Assembly (NCBI RefSeq): GCF_009758415.1
Contig: NZ_WQRF01000001.1
Location: 1,178,001 to 1,242,000 of the forward strand
Length of the DNA stretch: 64,000 nucleotides
Origin: Devosia marina
GTDB taxonomy: Bacteria; Pseudomonadota; Alphaproteobacteria; Rhizobiales; Devosiaceae
Direction: 5' to 3'
The stretch's first letter is position 1. Every line of letters starts with the position of its first letter. A program made the translations under genes and the position numbers. Of the stretch, positions 8,706-17,363 are shown piece after piece. The notes under the pieces were generated by a model. It made no database searches and had not been told where the DNA came from. It saw nothing but the letters and a program-made list of their open reading frames with translations.

Positions 8706-9884
8706 ATGCCCAGTCCGGGCCGCAATTATGTCATTGCAGGTGCCGGCATTGCGGGCATGACCTTGGCGCTTGCGCTGGCCAAGTTTGGCGCGACGGTGGT
8801 GGTGCTCGAACGCAGCCCAACGATTCAGGAGTTTGGCGCCGGGCTGCAGATCAGCCCCAATGCCCGCCGCGTACTCGATCGGCTCGGGCTGGGCGACGCC
8901 ATCGATCAGGTCAGCCTCGAGCCCGAAGCGCTCGATGTCTATGCGCAGGGCAGCAAGCACCCGCTGGCCAGCTTGGAGCTGGGTGCGATCATGCGCGAAC
9001 GCTTCGGCGCCCCTTATGCCGTCATGCACCGGGGTGACCTGGCGAAGCTGCTCTACAAGGCCTGCAGGTGCTTCGCCAATATCGATATCCTGTTCGGCGT
9101 GCGCAGCTGGGACGTGGTTTCCCACGCCCGTGGGGTGACCGTGGCCATCGATGAAGCCAATGGGCAAAGCCGCACGGCGCGCGCCGACGGGTTCATCGGG
9201 GCTGATGGCGTGCATTCCCAGACCCGCATTGGCGTTCTGGATGGCCCGGCCGCCCAATATCGCAACCGCATTGCCTGGCGCACGCTGGTGTCGGCCGATT
9301 CGCTTGGCGGACAGATCGCCATGGATCGGGTGTCGGTGTTTTTCGGCGGCGGCTTTCACCTGGTTTGCTACCCCCTGCCCCATCGCAGCCAAGTGAACCT
9401 GGCCTTGTTCATGCCCGGCGCAATTCCCCCGGATGGCGTTCAGCCACAGGCAAGGCGACCCGGCCCAAAGGTCGAGGCTCTGCTGGCTGCGGCGGCGGAC
9501 AACTGGATTGCCTGGCCCATGTACACGGTGGACACCTCGCTCTGGCATCATGGCAATATCGGCATCATTGGTGATGCCGCCCACGCCATGGTGCCATTCC
9601 AGGCGCAGGGTGCGGCCATGGGCATAGAGGACGCGGCAACCCTGGCGCCGCTGTTGATGGGAACTGAATCGGCCGAAACCGCCTTGTCCCGATATGCCGG
9701 CATCCGGCAGCCGCGCGCCCGTCGGGTTGCCGCACTTTCGGCAGAGAATGGGCGCATATTTCATATGGCCTGGCCGTTCAGCTTGGCGCGGAACGTTGTC
9801 ATGCGGTTGCAGGGGCCTAGAGCCCATCTCAAGCGACTTGCATGGATCTATTCTCACGACGTGGGCGACGGCCCCGCGCCGTGA
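8706..9884 (+). CDS. FAD-dependent aromatic monooxygenase
   Basis: A 392-residue flavoprotein hydroxylase of the salicylate hydroxylase/UbiH type. The dinucleotide-binding GAGIAGMTLALALAKFGA is at the N-terminus, the second FAD motif GADGVHS is near residue 170, and the ribose-binding GIIGDAAHAMVPFQAQGAAM is near residue 290. It would hydroxylate an aromatic ring with NAD(P)H and oxygen; the substrate is unknown. Closeness to a TetA-like exporter could suggest detoxification, but the pair is separated by 87 bases, so this is weak. Confidence 0.9.
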   Translation: MPSPGRNYVIAGAGIAGMTLALALAKFGATVVVLERSPTIQEFGAGLQISPNARRVLDRLGLGDAIDQVSLEPEALDVYAQGSKHPLASLELGAIMRERFGAPYAVMHRGDLAKLLYKACRCFANIDILFGVRSWDVVSHARGVTVAIDEANGQSRTARADGFIGADGVHSQTRIGVLDGPAAQYRNRIAWRTLVSADSLGGQIAMDRVSVFFGGGFHLVCYPLPHRSQVNLALFMPGAIPPDGVQPQARRPGPKVEALLAAAADNWIAWPMYTVDTSLWHHGNIGIIGDAAHAMVPFQAQGAAMGIEDAATLAPLLMGTESAETALSRYAGIRQPRARRVAALSAENGRIFHMAWPFSLARNVVMRLQGPRAHLKRLAWIYSHDVGDGPAP

Positions 9885-9971
9885 TCGGCTCCGGCCTTGC
9901 CTTGTCGGCTTCCGCCGTGTCAATTGCATCGCACCATTCCGGTGGAACAAAGAAAAGGTAACAACCACCGC

Positions 9972-11309
9972 ATGCAAGCTGCGATTCGCTCTCGCCTGAC
10001 CCTGACCTGCATTCTGATCACCATTCTGATCGACATGATCGGTGTGGGGATTATTGTGCCGGTGCTGCCCGAGCTGCTCGAGGACCTGACCGGCGGCAGC
10101 GTGGCCCAGGCCGCAGTCATCGGTGGCTATCTGGTGTTTGCCTATGCCTTCATGCAGTTCGTTTTCTCGCCGGTGCTGGGCAATCTTTCGGATCGCTTCG
10201 GGCGTCGCCCTGTGCTGCTGCTCTCGCTGCTGGGTCTGACCTTCGACTATCTGATGATGTCGATTGCCCCCTTCGTCTGGTACCTCTTCGTGGGCCGCAT
10301 CATTGCCGGCATTGCCGGGGCCGCACTGGCAACAGCCACCGCCTACATGGCCGACATCACCCCGCCTCATAAGCGCACCCACCGCTTTGGCCTGATCGGC
10401 GCAGCCTTCGGGCTCGGATTCATTATCGGCCCGGTGATCGGCGGCGAATTGGGTGAATTCGGCCCGCGCGTGCCCTTCTTTGCGGCGGCCGGCCTGGCCT
10501 TTGCCAATTTCCTTTTTGGCCTGTTCGTCCTGCCCGAGAGCCTGCCCAAATCCTCGCGCCGCAGATTCGATATTCGCCGCGCCAACCCCCTCGGCGCGGT
10601 ACTGGCCCTCAAGAAATATCCTTCCGTGCTCTGGCTGCTGGCCGTCCTGTTCTTCTTCCAGCTTTCGGCCCAGGCCTTGCCGACGGTGTTCAGCTATTTC
10701 ACCGTGGAAGTGTTCAACTTCACCTCCTCGATCATTGGCCGCACGCTGGGCGCGTTCGGGCTGGGCTTTGCCATCAGCCAGGCCGTTCTGGCCGGTCCGA
10801 TGTCGCGCGGTATTGGCGAACCGGCGGTCGCCATGATCGGACTGCTCGCGGCGATTGCTGCCTTTGCCGGCGTCGCCTTCTCGACCGAAGAATATATGCT
10901 CTATCTCGCCATTCTGGTGGGCACGATCAGCGGCCTGGCCCCGCCCGCGATCAACGGCGTGCTGTCGCGCCAGGTGCCGGACAACAGCCAGGGCGAACTG
11001 CAGGGTGCGGTCAATGCTGCCAGCTCGCTGGCCACGATCATCGGTCCGCTCGCGGCGACGCAGATTTTCTCCTATTACACCACCACCCCCGGCACCCATG
11101 GCTATTTCCCCGGCGCCCCCTTCATTGCCGCCAGCGCCAGCGTAGCGGTTGCGCTGATCGTCTTTGCCATTGCCGCCTGGCGCTTCGAACTGGGCAGCCG
11201 CCCGAGCATTGCCGACCACCCGCATGCGCCAGAGATGGCGCCGCCGGGCCAGGTACGTGTGGCGCCACTGGAAGATGATGATGACAATAGCGCTCCGCCC
11301 CGCCATTGA
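9972..11309 (+). CDS. TetA-like MFS transporter
   Basis: A 445-residue, 12-helix major facilitator with the drug:proton antiporter markers IDMIGVGIIVPVLPEL in helix 1 and GNLSDRFGRRPVLLLSLLG in the helix 2-3 loop (motif A). This is the layout of the TetA (12-helix) subfamily, but real substrates cannot be told from sequence. The start at MQAAIRSR (9972) places the first helix as usual; the longer frame to 9897 adds nonfamily residues. A polar tail overlaps the start of the GNAT gene. Confidence 0.88.
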   Translation: MQAAIRSRLTLTCILITILIDMIGVGIIVPVLPELLEDLTGGSVAQAAVIGGYLVFAYAFMQFVFSPVLGNLSDRFGRRPVLLLSLLGLTFDYLMMSIAPFVWYLFVGRIIAGIAGAALATATAYMADITPPHKRTHRFGLIGAAFGLGFIIGPVIGGELGEFGPRVPFFAAAGLAFANFLFGLFVLPESLPKSSRRRFDIRRANPLGAVLALKKYPSVLWLLAVLFFFQLSAQALPTVFSYFTVEVFNFTSSIIGRTLGAFGLGFAISQAVLAGPMSRGIGEPAVAMIGLLAAIAAFAGVAFSTEEYMLYLAILVGTISGLAPPAINGVLSRQVPDNSQGELQGAVNAASSLATIIGPLAATQIFSYYTTTPGTHGYFPGAPFIAASASVAVALIVFAIAAWRFELGSRPSIADHPHAPEMAPPGQVRVAPLEDDDDNSAPPRH

Positions 11310-11769
11310 CGCCGACTGGCCGGCCATGTTGCGCATCGTCAAACCGGTGCTCGACGCCGGAGAAACCTATGCCATCGACACCAATCTGGGCGAAGACGGC
11401 GTCCGCGCCTATTGGCTTATGCCGGCCCATGAGGTCTTCGTGGCTGAAATCGAAGGCCGGATCGTCGGCACCTACTACCTGATGGCCAATCAGGCCGGTG
11501 GCGGCGCCCATGTGGCCAATTGCGGCTACATGACCGCGCCAGAGGCGCGCGGCCAGGGCGTGGCCCGGACCATGTGCCTGCACTCGCTCGAGCGGGCCCG
11601 TCAACGCGGTTTCCGCGCCATGCAGTTCAACCATGTCGTCTCCACCAATACCGGCGCCGTCGCGCTGTGGCAGAAGCTGGGCTTTGAAATCGTCGGCACG
11701 CTGCCCAAGGCCTTCAAGCATCCGGCGCATGGCTATGTGGACAGCTATGTGATGTTCCGGGCGCTCTAG
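11281..11769 (+). CDS. GNAT family N-acetyltransferase
   Basis: A 162-residue acetyltransferase: acetyl-CoA motif A is APEARGQGVARTMCLHSLE, and motif B is NTGAVALWQKLGFEIVGTLP. The acceptor is unknown. Translation may begin at any of three consecutive ATG codons (11275, 11278, 11281); all overlap the preceding exporter by about 30 bases, so coupling is likely. A hairpin 67 bases downstream may end the transcript. Confidence 0.88.
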   Translation: MTIALRPAIDADWPAMLRIVKPVLDAGETYAIDTNLGEDGVRAYWLMPAHEVFVAEIEGRIVGTYYLMANQAGGGAHVANCGYMTAPEARGQGVARTMCLHSLERARQRGFRAMQFNHVVSTNTGAVALWQKLGFEIVGTLPKAFKHPAHGYVDSYVMFRAL

Positions 11770-12289
11770 CACGGGCCCATTTCTCCAGCACAGGCATCCG
11801 CACGGCCCCTGGACCTCTCGGTTCTAAGAATAGAGCGGCATCCCGAGACGGTCGTCGTCCCTGAAACTAATAACTGCGACGAAAACCGTCTCGGGATGCC
11901 GGGTTTTCTCGTTAGCAGGTAACTTGGCAAGCCTATCCTGGGGACGACAGCGCAATGTGCCGCCCATGCTGCCCAGGCCCTCAACCGCCGACCCGCAGAC
12001 CGTGAAGGAAAGCGACTGCCCCACGCCCGGCGGTTCCCCCCGCCACTGGTCGCTGCAGGCCGCCCTGACGAGAGAGATGGACGGATTATGCAGGCGGAAC
12101 TGGGTTCGGGGATAACAATGGCTCAGGCAACGTATGCACCGGCCCAAATGACGCAGTGATGACTTAACGAGCAGGCGCACAACCCGCAGCACAGGATTGG
12201 ACCCTGGGCATCGCGATTTGTTGAATGGCTGGCTCGGATCAAGAGGAGGACACTGCCGTTCCAGGGGAATAACCCGGAGGACACCCACC
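11770..12289. other. 520-base gap with a strong hairpin and no assignable gene
   Basis: No convincing coding frame is seen: a 155-residue frame on the minus strand (11824-12291) has no family likeness and crosses the hairpin. Besides the inverted repeat at 11836-11901, the segment around 12010-12070 can form nested stems on either strand (for example AGCGAC with GTCGCT, enclosing GGCGG/CCGCC). It could hold a structured RNA or the leader of the DUF6152-like gene, but it matches none of the RNA families I tried to recall. Confidence 0.4.
11836..11901. repeat. Perfect 17-bp inverted repeat forming a 66-base hairpin
   Basis: The arms CGGCATCCCGAGACGGT (11836-11852) and ACCGTCTCGGGATGCCG (11885-11901) are exactly complementary, and CGTCG/CGACG can extend the stem across a small bulge. 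The right arm is followed by GGTTTTCTC, so it may end the GNAT transcript; the arm length is more than a normal terminator needs and would also suit a dispersed palindromic element. Confidence 0.75.
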
Positions 12290-12679
12290 ATGAGCTTTCA
12301 TTACATGGGACGCCGCAGCATCTTGGGCGCGGGACTCGCGCTGGCCTTTGCCGGTCTGGCCGGTTCAGCCATGGCGCATCATGGCTGGAGCTGGGCGGAT
12401 GCCGGCATGATCGAATTGACCGGCACCATATCCAGCATCACCATTGCCCCGCCGCATCCGACCATCGAGGTCGGCGCCGACGGCGAAATTTGGACCGTGG
12501 AACTGGGCAACCCCTCGGCTACCCAGCGCGCCGGATTCGTTGAGGGCGCTGCCAAAGTCGGCCAGGAAATCGTGGCGCTGGGCAATCGGGACGCCGATGG
12601 CGCGACGCGCATGAAAGCGGTCCGCATTACCGTCGATGGTACGGTTTACGACATCTATCCCGAGCGCATCCCCTCCTAG
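12290..12679 (+). CDS. Exported DUF6152-like protein
   Basis: A 129-residue secreted protein. The N-terminus has two arginines (GRRS) before a hydrophobic stretch and an AMA cleavage site, followed at once by HHGWSWADAG, which is the DUF6152 hallmark. The mature domain is a small beta-rich fold (MIELTGTISSITIAPPHPTI). The twin-arginine-like GRRS could mean Tat export, though the motif is incomplete. A strong ribosome site (CGGAGG) precedes the ATG. It is followed after three bases by a membrane protein, the usual partner. Histidines at the mature N-terminus hint at metal binding. Confidence 0.85.
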   Translation: MSFHYMGRRSILGAGLALAFAGLAGSAMAHHGWSWADAGMIELTGTISSITIAPPHPTIEVGADGEIWTVELGNPSATQRAGFVEGAAKVGQEIVALGNRDADGATRMKAVRITVDGTVYDIYPERIPS

Positions 12680-12682
12680 CGC

Positions 12683-13147
12683 ATGTGGGAGGCACTGCAG
12701 AACTGGCCGGGCGCGGTTGCCCTGCGCGGCGCCCCAGTCCTCTATCTACTGGTCAATGCCGCTCATATTCTCGGGATCGGGCTGGTCATCGGTCCCATTC
12801 TGGCGCTGGATGCACGCCTGCTCGGCTTGGCCCGCCATATCCCCATCGGTGCCGTGGGTCCGTTTCTGGCGGCGGTCGCCAAGCTCGGCGTCGGGCTGGC
12901 CATTGTGACGGGCCTGGCCCTGTTCAGCGTGCAGGCGGCCAATTATGCCGGCAACCCGGCCTTTCTGATCAAGCTTTTCATCCTGGTGTTGGCCGTTGCC
13001 AATGCGGTGAGCGTTGATCGCGGGCGGGCCTGGCGCAGGGCCATCGAGACAAATGAAATCGCCGCCGTCCTGCACTGGCAGGCGGCGGCGTCTTCCATCT
13101 TGTGGCTCGCGGTCCTGATTGCGGGCCGCAGGATCGGGTTCGTCTGA
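12683..13147 (+). CDS. DUF6644/DUF2214-like membrane protein
   Basis: A 154-residue protein with four hydrophobic segments (LVNAAHILGIGLVIGPILAL, a central AVAKLGVGLAIVTGLALFSV, FLIKLFILVLAVANA and AASSILWLAVLIAG). The His in the first segment and the overall layout resemble small haem- or metal-associated membrane proteins that pair with DUF6152 proteins. Its start is four bases past the previous stop, so the two are translated together. The exact family name is from memory and not secure. It ends beside the convergent gnd. Confidence 0.72.
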   Translation: MWEALQNWPGAVALRGAPVLYLLVNAAHILGIGLVIGPILALDARLLGLARHIPIGAVGPFLAAVAKLGVGLAIVTGLALFSVQAANYAGNPAFLIKLFILVLAVANAVSVDRGRAWRRAIETNEIAAVLHWQAAASSILWLAVLIAGRRIGFV

Positions 13148-13148
13148 C

Positions 13149-14567
13149 CTATTTGTCGAGCGTCGACGGCCAGGTGCCGTGCAGGTCGGAGCCACGGCCT
13201 TCGATCTCGAAACCATGCGCGCCAAAGAAGTCGCGCTGGCCCTGGATGAGATTGGCGGTACCCTGGGCCTGGCGGTAGCTGTCGAAATAGCTCAGCGCCG
13301 CCGAAAGACAGATCATCGGGAATTCGCCCACGGCAGCAGCGGCCACGACCTTGCGCAGGCTCGGGTGGCTGTCCTTCATGATCTCGACGAAATCGGGCAC
13401 AACGAGCAGGTTGACCGCCTCGCCCTTGTCATAGGCAGACGCCATCTGGTCGAGGAAGCGCGAGCGGATGATGCAGCCGGCGCGCCAGATCTTGGCGATG
13501 GTGGCGAGCGGCAGGGCCCAACCATTTTCTTCCGAGGCCTTGGCGATAACGGCAAAACCCTGGGCGTAAGAGACGATCTTGCCGGCGAGCAGTGCCTTTT
13601 CGAGATCGGCCAGGGTCACCTCCGTCTTGGCGCGGTTCGGCTTGCCATAAATGCCTTCAGCGGCAACGCGCTCGGATTTGCGCGATGAGATCGAGCGGGC
13701 CGCAACGGCGCCCTCGATGGCAGTGGCCGGCACGCCCATCTGCTGGGCGGCAATGGCAGACCAGACGCCAGTGCCCTTCTGGCCGGCCTTGTCCAGGATC
13801 AATTCGACCAGCGGCTTGCCAGTCTGGTCATCGACGGCATCCAGCACATGGCCGGTGATCTCGATGAGGTAGGAATTGAGCGGCCCCTTGTTCCACTCCT
13901 TGAAGACGTCAGCGCATTCCTTGGGCGACATCCCCAATCCGTCGCGCATCACGCCATAGACCTCGGCGATCATCTGCATGTCGCCATATTCGATCCCGTT
14001 ATGGATGGTCTTGACGAAGTGGCCGGCGCCGCCTTCGCCGAGATAGGCGCAGCAGCTTTCACCGTTGAACTTGGCAGCAATGGCGGTCAGCACCGCTTCG
14101 GCGTTGTGCCACTGCTCCTTGGAGCCGCCGACCATGATTGAGGGACCATGGCGGGCACCCTCTTCGCCGCCGGAGACGCCGACGCCGAGATAGCCGATAT
14201 TCTTTGGCTTCAGATAATCGAAGCGGCGCTGGGTGTCGGTGAACAGCGAATTGCCGCATTCGATGATAGCGTCGCCCGCTTCCAGATGCGGCAGAAGCTG
14301 CTCGATCATGTCGTCGACCGGCTTGCCGGCCTTGACCATGATGATGATCGAGCGCGGCGCCTTCACGGTCTGGACGAACTCGGCCAGGTCATATTTGGGG
14401 ATGCTATTGCCATCCAGGCCCTGGGCCTTGGCGTCGGCCATATGCTCGTCAATACGGCCCGCTGACCGGTTGTGAACGGCAACAGTGTAGCCCTTCTCGG
14501 CAATGTTCAGGGCCAGATTGGAACCCATGACCGCCAGGCCGATAAGGCCGATATCTGCTGTCGACAT
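13149..14567 (-). CDS. gnd: 6-phosphogluconate dehydrogenase (decarboxylating)
   Basis: Oxidative pentose phosphate enzyme making ribulose 5-phosphate, CO2 and NADPH. At 472 residues it is the long form. Visible motifs are the NADP site GLAVMGSNLALNIAEKGY, HNRS, the substrate-binding GVSGGEEGARHGPSIMVGG, and KTIHNGIEYGDMQ. The C-terminal helical domain carries FLDQMASAYD. It is divergent from a gluconate 5-dehydrogenase/gluconokinase pair, whose product 6-phosphogluconate is its substrate, so the locus works as a gluconate catabolic unit. Confidence 0.97.
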   Translation of the reverse strand: MSTADIGLIGLAVMGSNLALNIAEKGYTVAVHNRSAGRIDEHMADAKAQGLDGNSIPKYDLAEFVQTVKAPRSIIIMVKAGKPVDDMIEQLLPHLEAGDAIIECGNSLFTDTQRRFDYLKPKNIGYLGVGVSGGEEGARHGPSIMVGGSKEQWHNAEAVLTAIAAKFNGESCCAYLGEGGAGHFVKTIHNGIEYGDMQMIAEVYGVMRDGLGMSPKECADVFKEWNKGPLNSYLIEITGHVLDAVDDQTGKPLVELILDKAGQKGTGVWSAIAAQQMGVPATAIEGAVAARSISSRKSERVAAEGIYGKPNRAKTEVTLADLEKALLAGKIVSYAQGFAVIAKASEENGWALPLATIAKIWRAGCIIRSRFLDQMASAYDKGEAVNLLVVPDFVEIMKDSHPSLRKVVAAAAVGEFPMICLSAALSYFDSYRQAQGTANLIQGQRDFFGAHGFEIEGRGSDLHGTWPSTLDK

Positions 14568-14907
14568 ACAAACAGTCCTTCTAAATTTCTTCCGTGTTCA
14601 CTTCATGCGCTTGAGGGCACGACACGCGGGCGGGAAATGACCACAATCCGCGCCTTGAAGGAAGGGCGGATTGCACAATTTCCGGCCAGATCGCACACCT
14701 TGTATGGAAGATCAAGTCAATCGCCTCCCAAGCTCCACCTCGCCAAGACCTCGCAATATGAGGTCTCGATCAGCTCAACCACCCTGCTGCGCGGCAGGTC
14801 GATGACAATCGATGTGTCCGGCGCCGCGCCCCCCAACCTTGCATCGCATCGGTGCGTCCTCTAACACCCGAAGGGGACGGTGCCATACTGGGAGGATAAG
14901 GCCAACA
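14568..14907. other. 340-base divergent intergenic region, no gene seen
   Basis: This gap lies between the divergent gnd and gluconate 5-dehydrogenase-like genes and must hold the promoters for both. Ribosome sites are clear on both sides (AAGGAC before gnd, GGAGGA at 14891-14896). I could not pick out a convincing operator palindrome or any protein-coding gene. Confidence 0.45.
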
Positions 14908-15681
14908 ATGAAGCGGGGCATAGCGCAATTTGACCTCACCGGCCGGCGGGCCCTGGTGACCGGGTCCAGCCGCGGGTTGGGCTTCGCCATGGCAACTGCC
15001 CTGGCTGACGCCGGAGCAGAACTGGTGCTCAACGGTCGAGACGAAGTGGCATTGGGCAAGGCCGCAGCCGATCTGGCCGCAAGCGGGGCCAAGGTCTCGG
15101 CACTGGCCTTCGATGTAACCAGTCCCGACAGTGTCGCCGAGGCCATCGGCCATTGTGAGGAACAGATTGGCCCCATCGACATTCTGGTCAACAATGCCGG
15201 CATGCAGATCCGCGGGCCGCTGGAAACGTATGGCCACGAGAACTTCGAGGCCATGCTGAGCGCCCATGTGGTTTCCACCTTCTCGGTCAGCAAGGCTGTT
15301 GCCCAGCACATGCTGGAGCGCGGCACGGGCAAGATCATCAATATCTGCTCGATCCTGACCAATCACGCCCGCCCCACGGCCGCGCCTTACGGCGCCGCAA
15401 AAGCGGCAATTGCCAACCTCACGCGTGGCATGGCAGCTGACTGGGCACCGCGCGGGCTGAACATCAACGCCATTGCGCCGGGCTATTTCAAGACCGATCT
15501 CAACACCGCGCTCATGGCCGACCCGGCCTTTGATGGCTGGGTGAAGCAGCGCACCCCCATGGGCCGTTGGGGCGAGGTCGAGGAACTGGGCCCCGCCGCA
15601 ATCTTTCTCGCATCCGACGCTTCCAGTTTCGTAAATGGACACATTCTCTATGTCGACGGCGCCTTCACAGCCACGGTCTGA
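14908..15681 (+). CDS. SDR oxidoreductase, probably gluconate 5-dehydrogenase
   Basis: A 257-residue short-chain dehydrogenase with TGSSRGLGFAMA (cofactor), NNAG, and the catalytic SIL...YGAAK set. The sequence style and the tail SFVNGHILYVDGAFTATV fit the Ga5DH (IdnO-like) group, which interconverts gluconate and 5-ketogluconate with NADP(H). Genomic placement with gluconokinase and gnd supports that. The ATG at 14908 follows GGAGGA with suitable spacing; the open frame upstream to 14812 is not used. The gluconokinase start lies within its last codons. Confidence 0.86.
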   Translation: MKRGIAQFDLTGRRALVTGSSRGLGFAMATALADAGAELVLNGRDEVALGKAAADLAASGAKVSALAFDVTSPDSVAEAIGHCEEQIGPIDILVNNAGMQIRGPLETYGHENFEAMLSAHVVSTFSVSKAVAQHMLERGTGKIINICSILTNHARPTAAPYGAAKAAIANLTRGMAADWAPRGLNINAIAPGYFKTDLNTALMADPAFDGWVKQRTPMGRWGEVEELGPAAIFLASDASSFVNGHILYVDGAFTATV

Positions 15682-16213
15682 ACCGGCCCGCATCATCATC
15701 GTGATGGGCGTCAGCTCATCGGGAAAATCTACTGTGGGAGCAGCACTCGCGCGCACCCTGCATGCGCCATTCCTCGATGGCGACCAGTTTCATCCCGAGG
15801 CCAATGTCGAAAAAATGCGTGCCGGTACGCCGCTGACCGACGAAGATCGCTGGCCCTGGTTGGAAGCTCACACGGCGGCCCTCACCCAGGCAGCGGCGAA
15901 AAAGGACGTAGCTATCGGCGCCAGTTCGGCCCTCAGGCGCATCTATCGCGACTTCATTACCGAAAAGGCCGGCGAACCAGTGTTGTTTGTCTACCTCGAC
16001 GGCACCAGGGAGGTCATCGGCGAGCGCATGGCCAAGCGCAGCCATGAATATATGCCGACCAGCCTCCTCGACAGTCAGTTCGCCACGCTCGAAGTGCCCG
16101 ACCCTGCCGAAGAAAACACGTTGCACGTGTCCATTACCGACAGCGTCGACAAGATCGTGCGCACAATCACCGGGGCTCTCGACCACCTCAAAAAGTTCAA
16201 GCGCTGGCAATAA
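15635..16213 (+). CDS. gntK: Gluconokinase
   Basis: Phosphorylates D-gluconate to 6-phosphogluconate with ATP. The P-loop GVSSSGKSTVG is near residue 25, followed by the family segments FLDGDQFHPEANVEKM and GTPLTDEDRWPWL, and a C-terminal MPTSLLDSQFATLE. About 190 residues, the normal size of the thermoresistant type. The start may be 15635 or the ATG at 15650; both overlap the 3' end of the SDR gene by 30-50 bases, so translation is coupled. It feeds the divergent gnd. Confidence 0.95.
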   Translation: MDTFSMSTAPSQPRSEPARIIIVMGVSSSGKSTVGAALARTLHAPFLDGDQFHPEANVEKMRAGTPLTDEDRWPWLEAHTAALTQAAAKKDVAIGASSALRRIYRDFITEKAGEPVLFVYLDGTREVIGERMAKRSHEYMPTSLLDSQFATLEVPDPAEENTLHVSITDSVDKIVRTITGALDHLKKFKRWQ

Positions 16214-16312
16214 AACGCAACCTTCCCACGTTGGAGCGGCGTTCTGTAGCATCGTCCGGCCGAACCCTGCGGGTGTAGCAACTGGCGGCACCAATTCAGG
16301 GAGGCTTTCGAC

Positions 16313-17338
16313 ATGACCACCATCCTGATCGCCGGCGGCTATGGCGCTGTCGGCAGCAAGATCGCGCAGCAGCTCGCCGATCGTAAAGATACCGCCGTCA
16401 TAATTGCCGGGCGCAGTCTGGAAAAGGCCCGCGCGGAGGCCAAGGCAATCGGCGCCGAAGCGCGGATGATAGATTTAAGACAGAGCGCGAGCTGGGCAGC
16501 AGCGCTCGAGGGTGTCGACCTAGTTGTGACCTGTATCGACCAGACCGATACGGCCTTTCTCCAAACGCTTGGTGAGCACGGTATTGCCTGCGTTGACGTC
16601 ACAGCCGATGACGCGTTCTTTCGCAAGGCCGAAGCGTTGGATTTGCCTACCACAGCGGTGTTTTCAGTCGGACTGGCGCCGGGTCTGTCAAATCTCTTGG
16701 CAATTGCCGCGGCGCGGGGTCTGGATCACCTGGACAGGATCGAGATCGGTATTCTGATGGGCACAGGCGACGAGCACGGAACCGCGGCCATTGCCTGGTC
16801 GATGGCGCAGATGTTCGACCCCGATGCGCCAAGGGATGACGCCGTAATGGATTTCGGTCCGGATTTCGGTCGGCGTCGCGCCTATTTCATGAACTTCGCC
16901 GACCAGCATGTGCTGCGCCGCACCCTGCCGGGCACGAATGCCATCACACGCGTTGCCTATGACCGGGCGCTGCTGACGACGCTCTTGTTTTGGGTTGGCA
17001 GGCGCTTTGCGGGCAACAGGACTATCCAGGCGCTTTTCAACCGGATCAGCCATTTGCCGCTGCCGGGCTCGGACAAATGCGTCCTTTCCATCCGCGCCCA
17101 CGGCCAGACTGCCGATAGGCCCGTGCTGCGCAGCGCCATGTTTCAAGGACGCAGGGAGGCCGCTGTGACGGCGGCCATGGCGGTTGCGGTGGCGGACACG
17201 CTTCTCAGCGGACCGATGCAACCCGGTGTGCATCACGCGCACCAAATCGTCGACGCCGACACCATTCTTGCCAGGATAGAGCAATGGGGCCATGGCACAT
17301 TCACCATCGGCCCCATTGAGTCAGCGATTGTGCCTTGA
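16313..17338 (+). CDS. Saccharopine dehydrogenase-like NAD(P)-binding protein
   Basis: A 341-residue protein with an N-terminal Rossmann domain (LIAGGYGAVGSKIAQQL, then a basic IIAGRSLEKARAEA suggesting NADP) and the saccharopine dehydrogenase-like GLAPGLSNLLAIAAARG segment. Many such proteins are annotated only at family level and act on carbonyl or imine substrates. A ribosome site (GGAGG) precedes the ATG. It is separated by about 100 bases from gntK, so it may or may not belong to that unit. Confidence 0.84.
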   Translation: MTTILIAGGYGAVGSKIAQQLADRKDTAVIIAGRSLEKARAEAKAIGAEARMIDLRQSASWAAALEGVDLVVTCIDQTDTAFLQTLGEHGIACVDVTADDAFFRKAEALDLPTTAVFSVGLAPGLSNLLAIAAARGLDHLDRIEIGILMGTGDEHGTAAIAWSMAQMFDPDAPRDDAVMDFGPDFGRRRAYFMNFADQHVLRRTLPGTNAITRVAYDRALLTTLLFWVGRRFAGNRTIQALFNRISHLPLPGSDKCVLSIRAHGQTADRPVLRSAMFQGRREAAVTAAMAVAVADTLLSGPMQPGVHHAHQIVDADTILARIEQWGHGTFTIGPIESAIVP

Positions 17339-17363
17339 CCACAGGGCTGCGCGAACGCCGCGC

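Noticed and set aside
8652..11342. An 896-residue open frame on the minus strand
   Set aside because: It lies opposite the FAD monooxygenase and TetA-like genes, has odd composition rich in Arg, His and Gly, and no motif. It is a by-product of high GC.
11984..12110. Segment resembling the CCCGCCACTG core of a cobalamin riboswitch
   Set aside because: The other conserved boxes (GGTG-AA-TCC and the AGCCAGGAGACC-like B12 box) are absent.
11900..12200. Possible 6S, tmRNA or RNase P RNA
   Set aside because: I could not find the conserved motifs of any of these, and the gene context is wrong for 6S and tmRNA.
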